The notes under the pieces: generated by a model
What the model saw: only the letters and a program-made list of their open reading frames with translations
What the model was told of the DNA's origin: nothing
Database searches by the model: none
Shown here: positions 45,200-58,336 of the stretch, piece after piece
Numbering within the stretch: the first letter of the stretch is position 1
How the letters are laid out: every line of letters starts with the position of its first letter
Assembly: GCA_024195585.1 (NCBI GenBank)
Contig: SWBL01000233.1
Location: 1-64,000, forward strand
Direction of reading: 5' to 3'
DNA length: 64,000 nt
Source: Aureobasidium sp. EXF-3400
Lineage: Eukaryota; Ascomycota; Dothideomycetes; Dothideales; Saccotheciaceae
Made by a program: the position numbers and the translations under genes

Positions 45200-48100
45200 T
45201 CTCGCGCAAGCACCTAAGAGTCTTAGTCTTTGACACGTCTGAATTTACACCTTCGCCAAGGCTTCGCACGACTCGATACGTGCGATAGATCAAGTCGGAG
45301 AAGATTGCTCAGATCGCCAATCTACGTGTCAGGATCTGACAGAGCGAAGGATCTTGTTGGCAAAATTGAAACCCAAGATCATCATCGACTAATCTCGAGA
45401 TCGTCAGGACTTTGCTTATCGAGCCTCCCGATTTCTAACCAGATCAAACAGCTCTTGGACGCAGCATGGCCACCAACTTCGATCTCTATGTCCTTGTAGA
45501 ACACATATGCTTACCACGTTGACAGTCAAGCTATGTTAAAACGTTAGCGGTTATACCGGTCATGCAAGCAGATTACGGTGTGCCCTTTTGGTAACTTGAT
45601 TATCCGATAATGGCATGAACTGCTGCCAGGACGACGACGAAGATCATGAGAATTACCTGAGACGAAGACTCACCAGTCTCCGCTTGGTTCATACTCCTAG
45701 CATATTCGTACTGGGTCTTAGACTCCTTACCCGAGGGCTTACTAGCGTTTTACAGCATTGCCTCTGATCGATGCAAAGCTGCTCGTTCAACAGCTGACAT
45801 TTCTGGTTGTTTGGTCACATACCGATCGTTACGTCCCTACGGGAACCCTTGCTCATGGGCCAAGTTGGCAATCGACGTTACCAGTCACCGTTGTTTACGA
45901 TAATGGCCGTTTCATCAGAACCGCACTCCATCCGTACTTGTACACTCAAGTTCCGGACCGTCTAAATCCGGGTTCCTTGCGTCGAAAAGACTTCCGTTGA
46001 CGGCGCAAAACGTTCAGCCTGTACTGTTCTAGGGACTCTCCAGGGCTCGGAACTTATGGAGTCCGTCAGTGTATGCTCTAAGCAGCACTATAGATGTGAC
46101 CGGTGGTCTTGGCATCATCCTCTTTGAGCAGAGTCCTGCGAAGTGTTTCACATCAATTCTGGCAGACGTTTATTACACCATAGGGCTTGGCGATATTGTA
46201 TCCAGCTTCCACGATCATTGCCATCACCACGATCTCCTTCACGCACACGATCTTGCGAACAATCACGACCTTTTCTCGTTATGATAGATATCTGAAAAAG
46301 ATCTCCTATGGCATTTTAGATCAACAATCACTAGCCGGACGCACAGACATTGCTATACACATCGGGTCACTATATGGCGCTCGCCTCGATCTGGTATATC
46401 GAGACCATAAGACGCGACGAACGATCTATACGTGCGTGTATTGATTGCTCATAGATAATCTCTTTCGTAGCGTCTGCAATCCAGATTGCCATCGCTGTGA
46501 TATGGTAGCAACGATATAGGGGTGTGAGACACAACCAGGTCTGGATCTATACCTACTCGCGATCCGGAACGTTGGAAGTCAATCTTGTGTTCGGTGTCGC
46601 CGGACAACATCGGACATGCAATTTATCCCTATCGAAAGCCTTCGACACGACAGATGCTGACACGAACCACGAATCTAAGACCTTGCATCTTGGTAGTCCG
46701 ACCTTGACCATGTTTCTCGCATGTCCTACCGGACCGAACCTCACTTAAGCAATCCGTATTTTGGAAGGCAACAATGCTCGAGATCCTCCACGCACCGAGC
46801 GGCGACCAATCTTCTATGGTGCCTTACAAACCATATCGATGAGTATAGCTCTGAGGTGCTGAGTTGAACACAGTCTATCAACAACCTCCATGACCTAGAC
46901 GTCAGCATTGAGGAACATCCTCCAGATCCCAAATTAGCCACCGTCGATATTCTTCGCGCCCAAGAGTATGTATCTCTGCTCCAGAACATGCGCAGCCAAC
47001 ATTATTTCGACCGTTACATGTCAACGGTCGGCAGAATATATCTGTATCCAGCTCGAGTACTCTCAATCCTGAGAATGACAAATCGGCACTGCCTCCGAGT
47101 CTCGTTTTTGAACATTGATTGGTGGTTTTGATGCTTCCGACTTGACCCCTGACAATACACTAGAGGTAAGTCGAGATTCAACATATATCTCCTCATCGAT
47201 TTCGACAGCACTGAGACATTGCTTACTCTGTGGCAAGCACAACCGTGAGTAACCTCGAACCACTTCAGGGCTCAATCTGCGATCTGGCTTCATGTCTACT
47301 CAACCATGCGGCTTCTCTTTCGGTCGGATTCTGAATCGTGGCATAACAATCCGACCCTCGATTCTTCTATGGTCGCCACCTCCAACAGGAGGCAGTGGTA
47401 CTCATCATGTCGAATTCATCGCTAATGGCAACATGACCCCAAACAACTTACCTACACCATTATCTTCGTCGACTACATGGAAGTATCACTAGTTAAAACT
47501 ATACCGAGTACCTCGTCAGCTGAGAAAAGTAAGTCTGACGATTACGCATAACACAACTTCTTTTGTGGTGTAGTAGCGACCGGAGATGGTTGTCCATTCA
47601 TATACTCGACTCGGCTATTGTCCGCTTCCTGGGATGTCGACGGTATCATTACTTCAACTAAGAGTCAAAGTTACACGCAAACATCGATCAAGCGTGGTTC
47701 GAGTCAACACAGCTCTGGCAAGAACGATGACCTCGAAGGTAGGAACCACTCATTATCCACTAACGCCCGCACACAAATATCACAAACCGCTTGTCACGAC
47801 ACTACAGATAGGATCTCAAGTTTGCTATCGAACAGGCATCTACCTCCGTTTTCTCTCTGGTCCGTTCCCTGTCATAGATATAGATCTAGGGAACAGAGCG
47901 ATATTTAGCAAGAGTCACTGTTTCATCAGATGTCTTCGAACTTGTCCTGGCTCTTCAATATCTGGGCATCATACATCTCACTTTACTCTTCTATATTACC
48001 ATGTAGGATTAACTTTAACATGTGGAGCAAACTAGATTCCCATGATGGGAATGTATATCTGCAGATCTCAGATACCACATGCTCAATTGCTAGATACTCT

Positions 48101-48400
48101 AATTCCTCGCCACATATGGCTCGGTGATGTGCCTGACTTCCGCCTTTCCCTCGGCTTTGATAGCGCAATATATTCGGCTGACTCGACTTGTCCCGCGTGA
48201 TCTGCTGGTCAGGATCTACGGATTCAAGCAAAAGTCAAGTCGGACGATCTCTTTATCTGACTTCGCAATGGTGATGCGCTCTTTCCCTTCGATACATCGA
48301 TGGCAAGATGAGTGCCGAAATTCGGACGGTATTCGGAGATGGTGTTGATGGGCATAGGACCCTGGCCTGAGATATCCTGGAGGTCATGTGGAAGGAGGTA
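45200..48400 (+). pseudogene. Possible decayed gene(s), unidentified
   Basis: Several plus-strand stretches read like protein but are interrupted. About 46187-46444 has a hydrophobic run then polar residues (RYLKKISYGILDQQSLAGR). About 46524-46744 reads VWIYTYSRSGTLEVNLVFG. About 46870-47130 reads ATVDILRAQEYVSLLQNMR and FDRYMSTVGRIYLYPARVL after an in-frame TGA. They fall in different frames, and no start or clean intron set joins them. I cannot match them to a family, so neither transposon nor gene relic can be named. Equally, chance reading cannot be excluded. Confidence 0.3.
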
Positions 48401-49880
48401 TTGTTATATTCACTTGATCGCATGGATCTGGGCAGAGTGGGCGTGGAGGGCCATTGTTATTGCTTTTGGAGGCCTCAGATGTCGTTGATGGGGAAAAGTT
48501 ATGGCTTTTGAGAAATAATGTTCAAAAAAGTGCAAGCATATCGGTATCCAGTGAAACCTATATCACGTCAAAAGGTTGGTTAAGCAGCGTTTAAATGTCT
48601 AGTCTCTACGCACCATCTGATACGTATCAAGAGACCTCACACAAGAAGGTATGCTGTACGTTTAACAGATCAGAAAAAGCGGTGATACTATACATCCACC
48701 ATGCAGAACCCTCAAGATTTCGTAATCCAAACGCATTATATCTGGACAAGACATCGAATGTAATCGTAGCATACATAAGGAATAAGTTCATCACCTACTA
48801 GACTCATAGCAAAATCAACTCGAGACACCTGATCCGAGGTATACTATGGTGTATCTGGGTCAAAGATGAGGAGGACGTTGGCAAGATAAGCCACAAGACA
48901 ACTAGCAAACAAGCCAGCACAAGAATCTAAAAGAAAGACAAGCAAAGATAGAGAATTGAGCACAGAGGCGCGTCCAAAAAAGCATCGTCGGGGCCAATGT
49001 ATAACGCAGCTCTTCAACTGAACCCGGACGTGAATGTTGAATCCAGAGGTCATGGATTGATGGATACTCTGTCTGAAGGCCATGGATGGAAGTACAAAGC
49101 TGGAGTTGAGTGGAAGTCCCATTTGTGGTCACTAAGCATGTCTGTGATATCAGTGGCTGGCCTTTACATGCTAATATAGGATGGAGATGTCCGCCTTCGG
49201 GCTGTTTCCGTTCCAAGTTGTTAGAGACAGGGTCGAAGTCGCGGGTGACGATAAATCTTCTGTCTCACCATGGGCTCGGACGAAGAGTCATGGCCACGAT
49301 TGGTAGGAAGCCAGTGATTGACAGGTCGAAAGCTGATCGGTGTCTCCTTTGGGAAACGGAAGACATATCTGAGAATATGAAGTAGATAAAGAACAGTTGC
49401 TTCTATGCAACCATAGCAGTTCGAACATAGCTATGCAATATCTCTCACTTCCATACTTACACGGCGCTTAATCCTCGAAGCTCTATTTCGCATCAACCAG
49501 GGCGAGGAGCGAAGTGAAACGCAAAGGCACACTTTCAACGAAGCAGAAACGATCCTTTCGGGTATCGCAATCCATTGTTTGTAGAAGCAAAAACGCCCAT
49601 TCCCTATTTCATCAAAGCAGAAAACTGCAAAGTTTTTGTGTATTTGTACAGAAGCTCTTTCTCTTCATTTCCCTTTTCGTTTTGTCCCCTCTGGGCAATA
49701 GTCCTACAATCGCATCATATCCATGGTTGGGCCGACTGTGGAGAGGCGTTTAAAGACTAGATTGAGGCGTGGTGTAAGCTTCCGGTCATCCAAAGAAAAG
49801 AGAACAGGCAAGGGCCGAAGCCAAGATGATACGGCGCAAGAGGCGGATGAAAGTCGTGCGGATCGAGGGCGAAAGATGAC

Positions 49881-50131
49881 TTACGGAGGAAGCAACATCT
49901 CGCTCCAGCTGCTGTGCAAGAAAGCGACACCGGCCTATGAATGTCTGTCAGGTTTTCTTTCTTTTCTTTGCTTCATAAAGCTCCCCTCGTTGTGAAGGGG
50001 CGTGCTCGTTACGAGGGACTACTTACGACGAAAAAGGTGACGGCAGTGACGACGGAGCGGTTGTCAGGAGAGGCAAGGCTGGTGTACATTTGGCTGATAG
50101 CGCCGGGCTGGTTTGAACGCTTGGGTGCCAT
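49881..50131 (-). CDS. TOM6: Mitochondrial import receptor subunit Tom6
   Basis: Small tail-anchored subunit that stabilises the TOM translocase in the mitochondrial outer membrane. Two exons, 50131-50027 and 49934-49881, encode only 53 residues. N-terminus MAPKRSNQPGAISQMYTSL is polar and basic. The membrane segment spans the splice (VVTAVTFFV joined to AGVAFLHSSW), and the protein ends SEMLLPP, the layout expected for fungal Tom6. The intron is 92 bases with GTAAGT and TAG. The gene is easily missed because neither exon stands out. It lies at the edge of the gene-poor stretch. Confidence 0.82.
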
Positions 50132-50508
50132 TGTGTATGTGATGTGTGGGAGTTGTGTGGAGAAGAGGTCGTGGAAAATGTCGTTGTCTCGTCGTGGTTG
50201 CGCGCGCGGAATTGTTGGAAGCCCTTCGTCACTGCATGTCATGCACGGACCATATGATCCTCGAAGAACGACTGGGAGATCTTCGAAACATTTTGACAAT
50301 CACATTTATACAGACAGACGAGTGTGAAAGGAGTAATGCAGTTTCGATCGTTCAGTCATACTAGTACATAGTGCCACTCCTTTCCCAAATCTGGAATCCT
50401 GTCGACGAAACCCAAAACAATCGCTCGCTCCTCCGCGATGCACACCAAGGATGCCACTGAAAAACGCCTCGTAACTTATATCCATGTCATACAATCAATT
50501 CCACATAC
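50132..50508. other. Intergenic TOM6 / RING gene
   Basis: 377 bases: TOM6 promoter and the 3' side of the RING gene. Nothing else seen. Confidence 0.4.
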
Positions 50509-52122
50509 TCAAGCGTTGGCAGGACGCTGATCCGCTGATGTCACATCAGCCTCTGAAGCGTCCGCTGCAGCAGTCGTGCTCGTCTCCTCAGGGACAGCAG
50601 CAACGTCCTGAACCTGGGCGTCGGACTGTCCTCTTCTTCTTGTTCGGACGCCAAAGCGCCCTCGCAATCTACGGCGCTGAGGACCTTCTTCTCCCTGGTC
50701 CTGCGCTTGCGCCACGGTGCCATCTGGGTTATGTCTGAGTTCGCGTAGCTCACGAGCAGCAGCCATTCGTTGTCCCTGATCGAGATGTCCGCGGTCAAGT
50801 CCAAGACCAATAAGTAAGCTGCGACGCATGCTGACGCGGTAGGGCTGGCCATTGTAATTGTTGATCGGAGGAGGCAGACCACCATTCTCGCCAGCTTCAG
50901 TAGCTGGCACCTCTGGCTCGGTATAACCCTCAGGTCTTAGATCAACACGGCAGAGAGGGCAAGTTGAGGACACGTTCAGCAACCAAGGATCGATGCATGC
51001 CGGGTGGAACTTGTGGTCGCAAGGGAGTACGCGGAGGTCCTGTCCGGTCTCGAAGTCATCGGTACAAATTGAACATCCCAGTGCCTCTGCAGATTCAGTC
51101 GCAGCCATTCCTGCGATAGCATCGGGATGGGCGTGTCATGCTGCTGCACCAATTCCTGAGCGAACCGAAGTCATCGACTGTCTTGGTTCGGCCTGATCGC
51201 GCGTTTCTGTTTCTTGTGTTCCATCGTTCTCGACTGAGCGACGAACCACAGGCGTGTCAGTGTCGGCCAACTCGACATCTGTAACCTTTGGGTCTGGCTT
51301 AGGTTGCTCGCCAAATTTGACAACAGGGATGGTATCCAACATAGCACGTGCGATACCTCGGGCTCTAGTCTGTCGAGGTCTTCCAGTAACGTTTCTTGGC
51401 CCATAACGCTCGGGATGACGATGTGCTCGAATTGCTCCTGTGATGATAATGATGAGGAACAAGGCCGTGATGATACCAGTCACACTGTACAGAATGATCA
51501 TAGCCACAGCAGTTGTGGGAGAAGATCCATAGGTCTGAGATTGACCTTGAGAGTTGGCGCCATTGTTTGAGTTAGACGTCGAAGTGTGTTGAATCACTGC
51601 CTGTAGATTATACGCGGTGTTTAGGTGGGAGAGCAAGGCCTGGGATTCGGTCTGGTTCGACATGGAATATACTCTCGGGTACGCCGATCCCGTGTCAGTG
51701 ATATTGCATTGCTCGGCTGTCAAACTGTAGAGGATGATAGCTGAAGCATTGACACCGAGTGCTGTGCGGTAGACATCGTTCAAGGAAAGAAAGCCAGAAT
51801 AATCTCCAGAGTCGCACGATATTAGAGCAATATCTTGGTCGGTGAGGTTTTCACGATTTGACGTCGTCACATGGTAGAGCGGATCCCGGATGCCGAACTG
51901 CGCGCGTCAGCGTCGTTATCGACAATAAGCTGTTCTTAAGAGATCACTTACGTTCAAGTTGGCGTCTGCACTTTCGGTCAAAGGTTGGACAGCGCCGACA
52001 GTCTGCCCACCGACGATGAGTTCTACATCGGTGCTGGTTTGTGAGATATTCGTTGGTTGAATCAGTAGTCCGGCTGCTCCGCTCGCCAGCAGGGTTGCTG
52101 GTAATAGCGCTCTGCTAAGCAT
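50509..52122 (-). CDS. PA-TM-RING-type membrane ubiquitin ligase
   Basis: Exons 52122-51952, 51897-51150 and 51110-50509; 506 residues. Signal peptide 1-20, a luminal region up to about 185 with several N-x-S/T sites and a PA-like look (ISCDSGDYSGFLSL), one membrane helix at about 187-213, then a cytosolic part with an RING-H2 finger at 319-360: CSIC, CDHKFHPAC, CPLC. The C-terminus is polar and Arg-rich. Such proteins sit in endosome, vacuole or Golgi membranes and ubiquitinate membrane cargo; this is by family. The second intron would be only 39 bases (51149-51111), unusually short; it is needed to pass a TGA and bring the RING in frame, so the join is likely but should be confirmed. Confidence 0.85.
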
Positions 52123-53712
52123 GGCTATTGGCGTAGTGTGATGAGCTTAGTGTCGGATAGCCAAGGAAAAGAGATTACAGGACAATGGAAGACGATGACA
52201 GGCTCATGCTCTTGCAAAAGGGTATGGCTGCAATGTCTAACGAAAGTTGGCAGGGACAAAGGGGACAATTATGGGTGACCGGCGGAGAGTTTGTGGAGGG
52301 AAACGGGCGAGAAGATATCCGCGGCCGATGAGAGTAGCGCCACACTTGTTGTTAAGCTTGACTTTGACGATCCTGCATGCCCAGCGCGTGCGCCCAGTGT
52401 GCCCGGTACAGTCGCCGAGTATGACAAGACTCGATGACGCGACTGACAATTCTTTGTGAGATCGAGTGTGCGACCCTCGCCACATCCCGCGGTCATCGAC
52501 CATGAATCAATGACTTGCGTCTCAGGATTGAACGAATTGAAGCAGCTGTTTGAAGCCTTAGAGCGGCCTATCGCGGTTGAAGCCGGCGATTGGCACATTC
52601 GGCCAATTATCGCCGTGTGATGCGGGGAATCGATAGGTAGGTACATACGGCAGGAACGAGATACGAACGCTTCAGCTCTTTGCAAATATGCCTTGCGCAT
52701 CGTATCTTTGCCTTATTTGCCGCCGGCCGGATAGAGTCTCACATTCTCAGCCGCCCTACTTCGCCATCTTCAACGACTTGTCTTGCGTCGATGGCTATGC
52801 CGGCCTGGGTAGTGTGTGGGCGCTGATAAGGGTACCACATTAGTAAGACGTCGATTGATCTTCAGATCTGAAATCAAAGTCCTCCGGTGCTTTCTATCCC
52901 AATCCTTGCGAACCATTTGACATGCGACCATCTGATTCCATCATATGCATGCGCGTCCCCACATACTTTACGAAGACCTTGACAAGAAACCATTCCGGGG
53001 TCTCCGCACGAGGAAATACTCGGCATTATTGGCGCTCCTCTGCCCTTTTCTTGTGTGTCTGCCACCACTGCCAAGCTGACGCGTCCATGGCATCGAAACA
53101 AGACCTTCGCTGAGAAATACGAAGAACAAAGTAGACGAAAACGTGGAACGTTTCCATCAGATCGTGACAAAGACCAGAGACATGTAGATCCTCCGAGAGC
53201 ACGTGGGGAGTGCAGTCTTTCTGGACTTGCCGTTATCTGGCTGTTTTTCGAAGCCTTTCTCAAGGTGCTCCTTCCAGTCTTGCTTCCGACAAACGGACCC
53301 GGATCTGCATCAAGTCTGTGATATCAGGAGCTTTTCATTCTAAGTTTTCAATTCTTTGTATTCTCACATGTCGCTGGTAAGCGTGGTGTGACTTCCGCCA
53401 GAGTACCACGAAAGAACGACTCTTCCACGATGACTAGAATTGAGGAATCTGCCGCCTCACAGAGCCAATCCAGACGCTTCAGATTCGAAGAGTTGAGATG
53501 TTTACACCACAAAAGATTGCCATACTCCTACCAAAGGAGTTCTCACCGATGCCAGTACGGAGTAATGGCTAAATGAAGGGTGGGGCAAAGCATTCTGCCC
53601 CGCCATCTCTTACATCATCCTACAGAGTATATGAAGACCAATAACTTTGCGGCTCGCTCACCAATTTTCCTCTTTGTGTTTCCAAGAACTCTTGCAAAAG
53701 AATATTACAAAC
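52123..53712. other. Intergenic, 1.6 kb
   Basis: Divergent promoters of the RING gene and the dehydrogenase gene. A plus-strand frame ending at 53321 (about 90 codons, no ATG) is Lys/Arg-rich and ends in a hydrophobic segment (GLAVIWLFFEAFLKVLLP); it might be an exon of a small membrane protein. Minus-strand frames at 52269-52700 and 52874-53263 have no recognisable features. Confidence 0.4.
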
Positions 53713-55007
53713 ATGTCCAAATTTACACTACGCTGGGGCATCCTCGCAACTGGAGGCATCGCTGAGGTGTGTTTCGGAAGCTCACATCAGCCATTGACAG
53801 CACTAATACAATTTACAGAGCTTCTCAAGAGATTTGACCGTCAACCCCGAGACTCGCAACGTCAAGGATATCAAGCATGAGATTGTTGCCGCCGCCAGCT
53901 CAAGCAGCGCCAGCCGTGCCAGCGACTTCTTGAAGAAGGTCGGCGCACCTTCTTCGGCAAAGGGATACGGATCATATGAAGAGCTGGTCGCCGACAAGGA
54001 TGTTGATATCATCTATGTCGCTACTCCCCACTCGCACCACTACCAGAATGCTATGCTTGCGCTGGAAGCTGGCAAGAACGTTCTCTGCGAGAAGGCTTTC
54101 ACCGTCAACGCTGCCCAGGCAAAAAAGCTGGTAGAAAAGGCAAAGGAGAAGAACTTGTTCTTGATGGAGGCTGTGTGGACGAGATACTTCCCTCTGTCCA
54201 TCTACGTCCGCGATGTCATTACTTCTGGCAAGGTATATACATCGATTTTACTGCATTGGGTACAGACACTGACACACACAGATTGGCACAGTCCAGCGCA
54301 CCTTCGCCGATCTCTCCATTGGTGCTCAACCCGAAGAGGCCTTTGACAATTCTCACCGCATGGTCAACCCCGACTTGGCCGGGGGTGCCCTCCTCGACCT
54401 GGGTATCTACGCCTTGACCTGGGTATTCCAGACCCTCTACCACACCCAACCCGAGTCCGCACGCCAGGCACCCACCGTTGTTTCTTCCCTCAAAAAGTAC
54501 CCTACCGGCGCCGACGAGATGACCACCATGCTGCTCACCTTCCCTCGCTCTTCAGAGCTCGGCGGTGACGCCCACGGTATCGCCACTACCGCCTTCCGCA
54601 CAACTCCCGACCCAGACGGCAAAGGCAGCGCCGGCCCAGCCATCCGCGTCCAAGGTGACAAGGGCGAAGTCCAAATCTTCCACCCTGCCTACCGCCCCAC
54701 CAAGACCAAACTCGTTCTCTCCGACGGCACAGTTGAGGAGAAGGAATTCGTTCAACCCGGTCCCGGCAACGGGTCTGGCTGGTACAATGGCTTCGGCGAT
54801 GACAAGAACCCTGAGGGAGAGGGTCACGGTATGTTCTGGGAAGCTGATGAGTGTGCGTTTGCGCTCAAGGAAGGTAGAAAGGAGGGCAAGTATGAGGGTT
54901 TGAAGGAAAGTGTTGTGATCATGGAGGTCATGGATGAGGTGCGCAAGCAGAACGGCATGACTTACCCTGACAAGATTGAGACGACCGAATACCCTACAAA
55001 GCTTTAA
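53713..55007 (+). CDS. Gfo/Idh/MocA-family NAD(P)-dependent oxidoreductase (dihydrodiol / D-xylose dehydrogenase type)
   Basis: Exons 53713-53766, 53819-54232 and 54282-55007; 397 residues. The N-terminal Rossmann motif WGILATGGIAESF (residues 8-20) binds NAD(P). YVATPHSHHY near residue 85 and LCEKAFTVNAAQA near 105 mark the EKP-type motif, where EKA replaces the usual EKP. The catalytic C-terminal half includes GGALLDLGIYALTW. Fungal relatives oxidise D-xylose to xylonolactone or trans-dihydrodiols with NADP; which substrate applies here is not visible. It probably acts in the cytosol, as no targeting signal is seen. The first exon ends exactly within the nucleotide-binding motif. The 3' neighbour TYR1 is convergent, 261 bases away. 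Confidence 0.9.
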
Positions 55008-55268
55008 GGATTCATGTAGATAATGAACATTGTATGAAGCTCTCTTCGAGCATGTGTTTTCTTTCCGTTCTCAGCTATATGCTTGCCATTGACTAAAAAA
55101 TCTGCCTCGCCAATGTGAAACGCACAAGAGCATTGAATCATAGACCTGCGAGAAAGAAAAGCCATAATCTTCGTCTCCTGAATCCCCATCTCTTATCATC
55201 ACTCATCTTCGTGATCCTTGACGTATCCGACCTTTCTATCCTCTCCTTGTCTCCCCATCGCTACCATC

Positions 55269-57206
55269 TCAAGTGCTGTCTTCACCCTTTCTCTGTCTAA
55301 GACTCTCCTCAATCGTCTTGATCATCTCATTGCCCACGCGAGTAGCCTCAGGGAAGCGAGGGGCAAAGTACGCCTGTATCGTTTCGAACTTGCTGCGGTA
55401 GCCATCCATATTGCCAAAGGAGACGCGTTCGGACCAGTCCTGTTTGAGAAGAGAGATTAGCTAAGAAACAGCAGACATAGAAGATGCGAAAGGCCTTACT
55501 CTAGCAGCAAATGTAAATTCCAAGTCGTCGCGACGGAATGTGTTGTCGTTGATTGCAGTCTCGATGACTTCGTCCAAGAGTTCCGGGTTACGGAAGAGGT
55601 ATTCAGTGATTCCTAACCAGAGACGGAAGAGCTGTGTTTCTCTCAATCAGATATGCCAGTAAAAGTGAAAGAGGAATGTAGCAAAACTTACCGGTGTAGA
55701 GCAAATCATATGATCATAAGGCACAATTCCCAACTTCCACCAACAATCTACCATAGCCAATAAACTCAAATGATTGTTCTTGACCCTCTCGCCAGCAGCA
55801 GGTTTCTCTCCCAATGAGAACTGATCTAGCAAATCATCTTGCAGCAGTAATTCATGTCCTTTTGTGCCATCAGCGTTGCCAAATACTGCTTTTCTGGCAC
55901 TCTCGATGCGGTCTCTCAACTCTTGCTTGTGCCCTCCTAGCATCAGTTTGAACAGGTCCGTCACGGACTCAGCATACTGCTTGATCTGGCGCCTGGCAGC
56001 TGGGTTCAAAATGGCCAGACCGGCGTAAACATGCCATTTGTTTGCGTAGATGCGTAGGGTGATGTTGATCTTGACGTTCTCGATACCACCCACATAGCGA
56101 GGCATTTCCCAGGGGAACTGGTTATTGGCCGCCCATGCGGTGCCCATAGACAAAAACGCGGCATGTGTGACGGCTTGTGTGTCTGCGGTAATGCGATCGT
56201 GGGCTTCAGCTGTGAGTTTGACGTGCTTGCTTTCGAAGCAAGATAGGATCTTGGATACGAGGTTGTAGCTGGCGTCTGAGGCGCGGTGTTGTATGAGTAC
56301 CAGAGGTTGGCCTTTGGGATTTACACCGGGTCCGTGGAGAGAGTGACAAGATACGATTTCGACGTCGGAGGGAAGGTGTTTTTCGAATGCTGCCATCTCG
56401 GGGGCTTTGCAGGAGGTTTGGCCGCCGACGATGGCGCCCATCTTGGTTGCTGTGAGGCATACATGTCAGTTGCAAGACAAGGGCAAGCAGAGGGAGTGTT
56501 TGGGTAGAGGGCAACAAACATGGACCATAAGCGGCGACGACGGCATCGATATTCTTTGCTTCAACAGAATAGATGATATAGTCACTGCTACGCGAGACGT
56601 GGTGACCGTTCTTGAAAACCGTTACTTTCTCCTGCTGAAAGCCTCAGCAAGATGTTGTGTATTACAAAGGCTATATAAGGTATAGGCAGGAAGGTAGTTC
56701 GTACACTGTCCTTGAATTCTTCAACCAACGAATCATATTTGTCTGGAAGGTCACAGGCGTGTACTCTAGGAGAGTAACATGTCAGTCTGTGTCTGACAGG
56801 GTGTTCACGTATTACGGGATAAAACTATTCATCCAAAGTCAGCGGCTGTTCAAGAGATAATCTCAAGTTTGTGTGAAGAACAGTGGATGTGTGAAGCGTT
56901 TCAGACAAAAAATATAAGGTAGCTGAGATTTTACATCATCGACGACTGTCAGATCCTGCCACCGGAACGGTGACAGGGTGTCCAACAGCCATACTCGAGC
57001 CAAATGCACTCAAGTCATCATTTAACGCGGGGAGAGGTGGGTGTGAAGGAGGGAGGAGCGAGAGGAGAACGTACCATAGTCAGAAGTCACACAAGAAGCG
57101 TGATGCAGAGCGCAAAAGCATACCTCCATCCGGCCTCGCTGAGCCGGCGAGCGTACATCTTTCCCATGTCGCCCATGCCGATCAAGCCCACCACTGCTTC
57201 ACCCAT
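55269..57206 (-). CDS. TYR1: Prephenate dehydrogenase (NADP+), tyrosine biosynthesis
   Basis: Converts prephenate to 4-hydroxyphenylpyruvate with NADP, the committed step to tyrosine. Six exons: 57206-57124, 56765-56705, 56634-56520, 56449-55692, 55631-55500 and 55439-55269; 439 residues, near the yeast length of about 450. The nucleotide-binding motif GLIGMGDMG lies at residues 7-15. After intron 1 follows VHACDLPDKY, then SDYIIYSVEAKN, and the catalytic core GAIVGGQTSCKAPE and CHSLHGPGVNPKGQPLVLI. The C-terminus has the helical dimer region. All phases agree. Intron 1 is 358 bases, several times the local norm, and no coding sequence is missing across it. Divergent from RPS14. Confidence 0.92.
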
Positions 57207-57550
57207 GTTTGCGATTCTTCGAATTGTGTCAACTGTGAGATGCTGTCCAGCTCTTGGATTTGAAGCGGTTCTGATGCGCGCACAGAAGATGCAATTGAAG
57301 GTCGCAAATGTCGAGAAGGTGTGAAGTGATGAGAAGAAAGCAGAAGCTGCAGCGTCGCAAGAAAATAAATAGAAAGGCAGCTGCGACTCCGCAAGCTTTG
57401 ACCGGCAATTGCCGTGACCTCTCTCGCAGAGCGAAAGAAATTTCTTGGCAGACCCACGGCCCCAAATTCTCAGTTCGCGCGTCTGGGTTCACCTTTCTCT
57501 TCCTTTTCGTAGTGCACATTTCGTCCATCCACCGACTAACATCAGCAAAA
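57207..57550. promoter_or_regulatory. Divergent promoter TYR1 / RPS14 with a CGG-N6-CCG palindrome
   Basis: 344 bases between the two ATGs. The perfect 12-base palindrome CGGCAATTGCCG at 57403-57414 has the everted/inverted CGG-N6-CCG form bound by some Zn2Cys6 regulators (Ppr1 and UaY type). A pyrimidine-rich tract at about 57488-57510 precedes the RPS14 start, as usual for ribosomal-protein leaders. Function is inferred only. Confidence 0.45.

Positions 57551-58336
<786 letters not shown>

Larger units (their letters stand above)
43632..49880. other. Gene-poor stretch of 6.2 kb with degenerate coding-like segments
   Basis: No intact gene recognised. Notable points: GACC tandem repeats near 44015-44035; an imperfect palindrome at about 45160-45194; and from about 45.2 to 48.4 kb many fragments of protein-like reading broken by stops and frame changes, listed separately. 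The part from 48.4 to 49.9 kb shows only short frames. Confidence 0.45.

Noticed and set aside
52237..52503. Resemblance to a ribosomal protein S28 fragment on the minus strand
   Set aside because: Only a vague LG-TG-G spacing; no family motif is intact.
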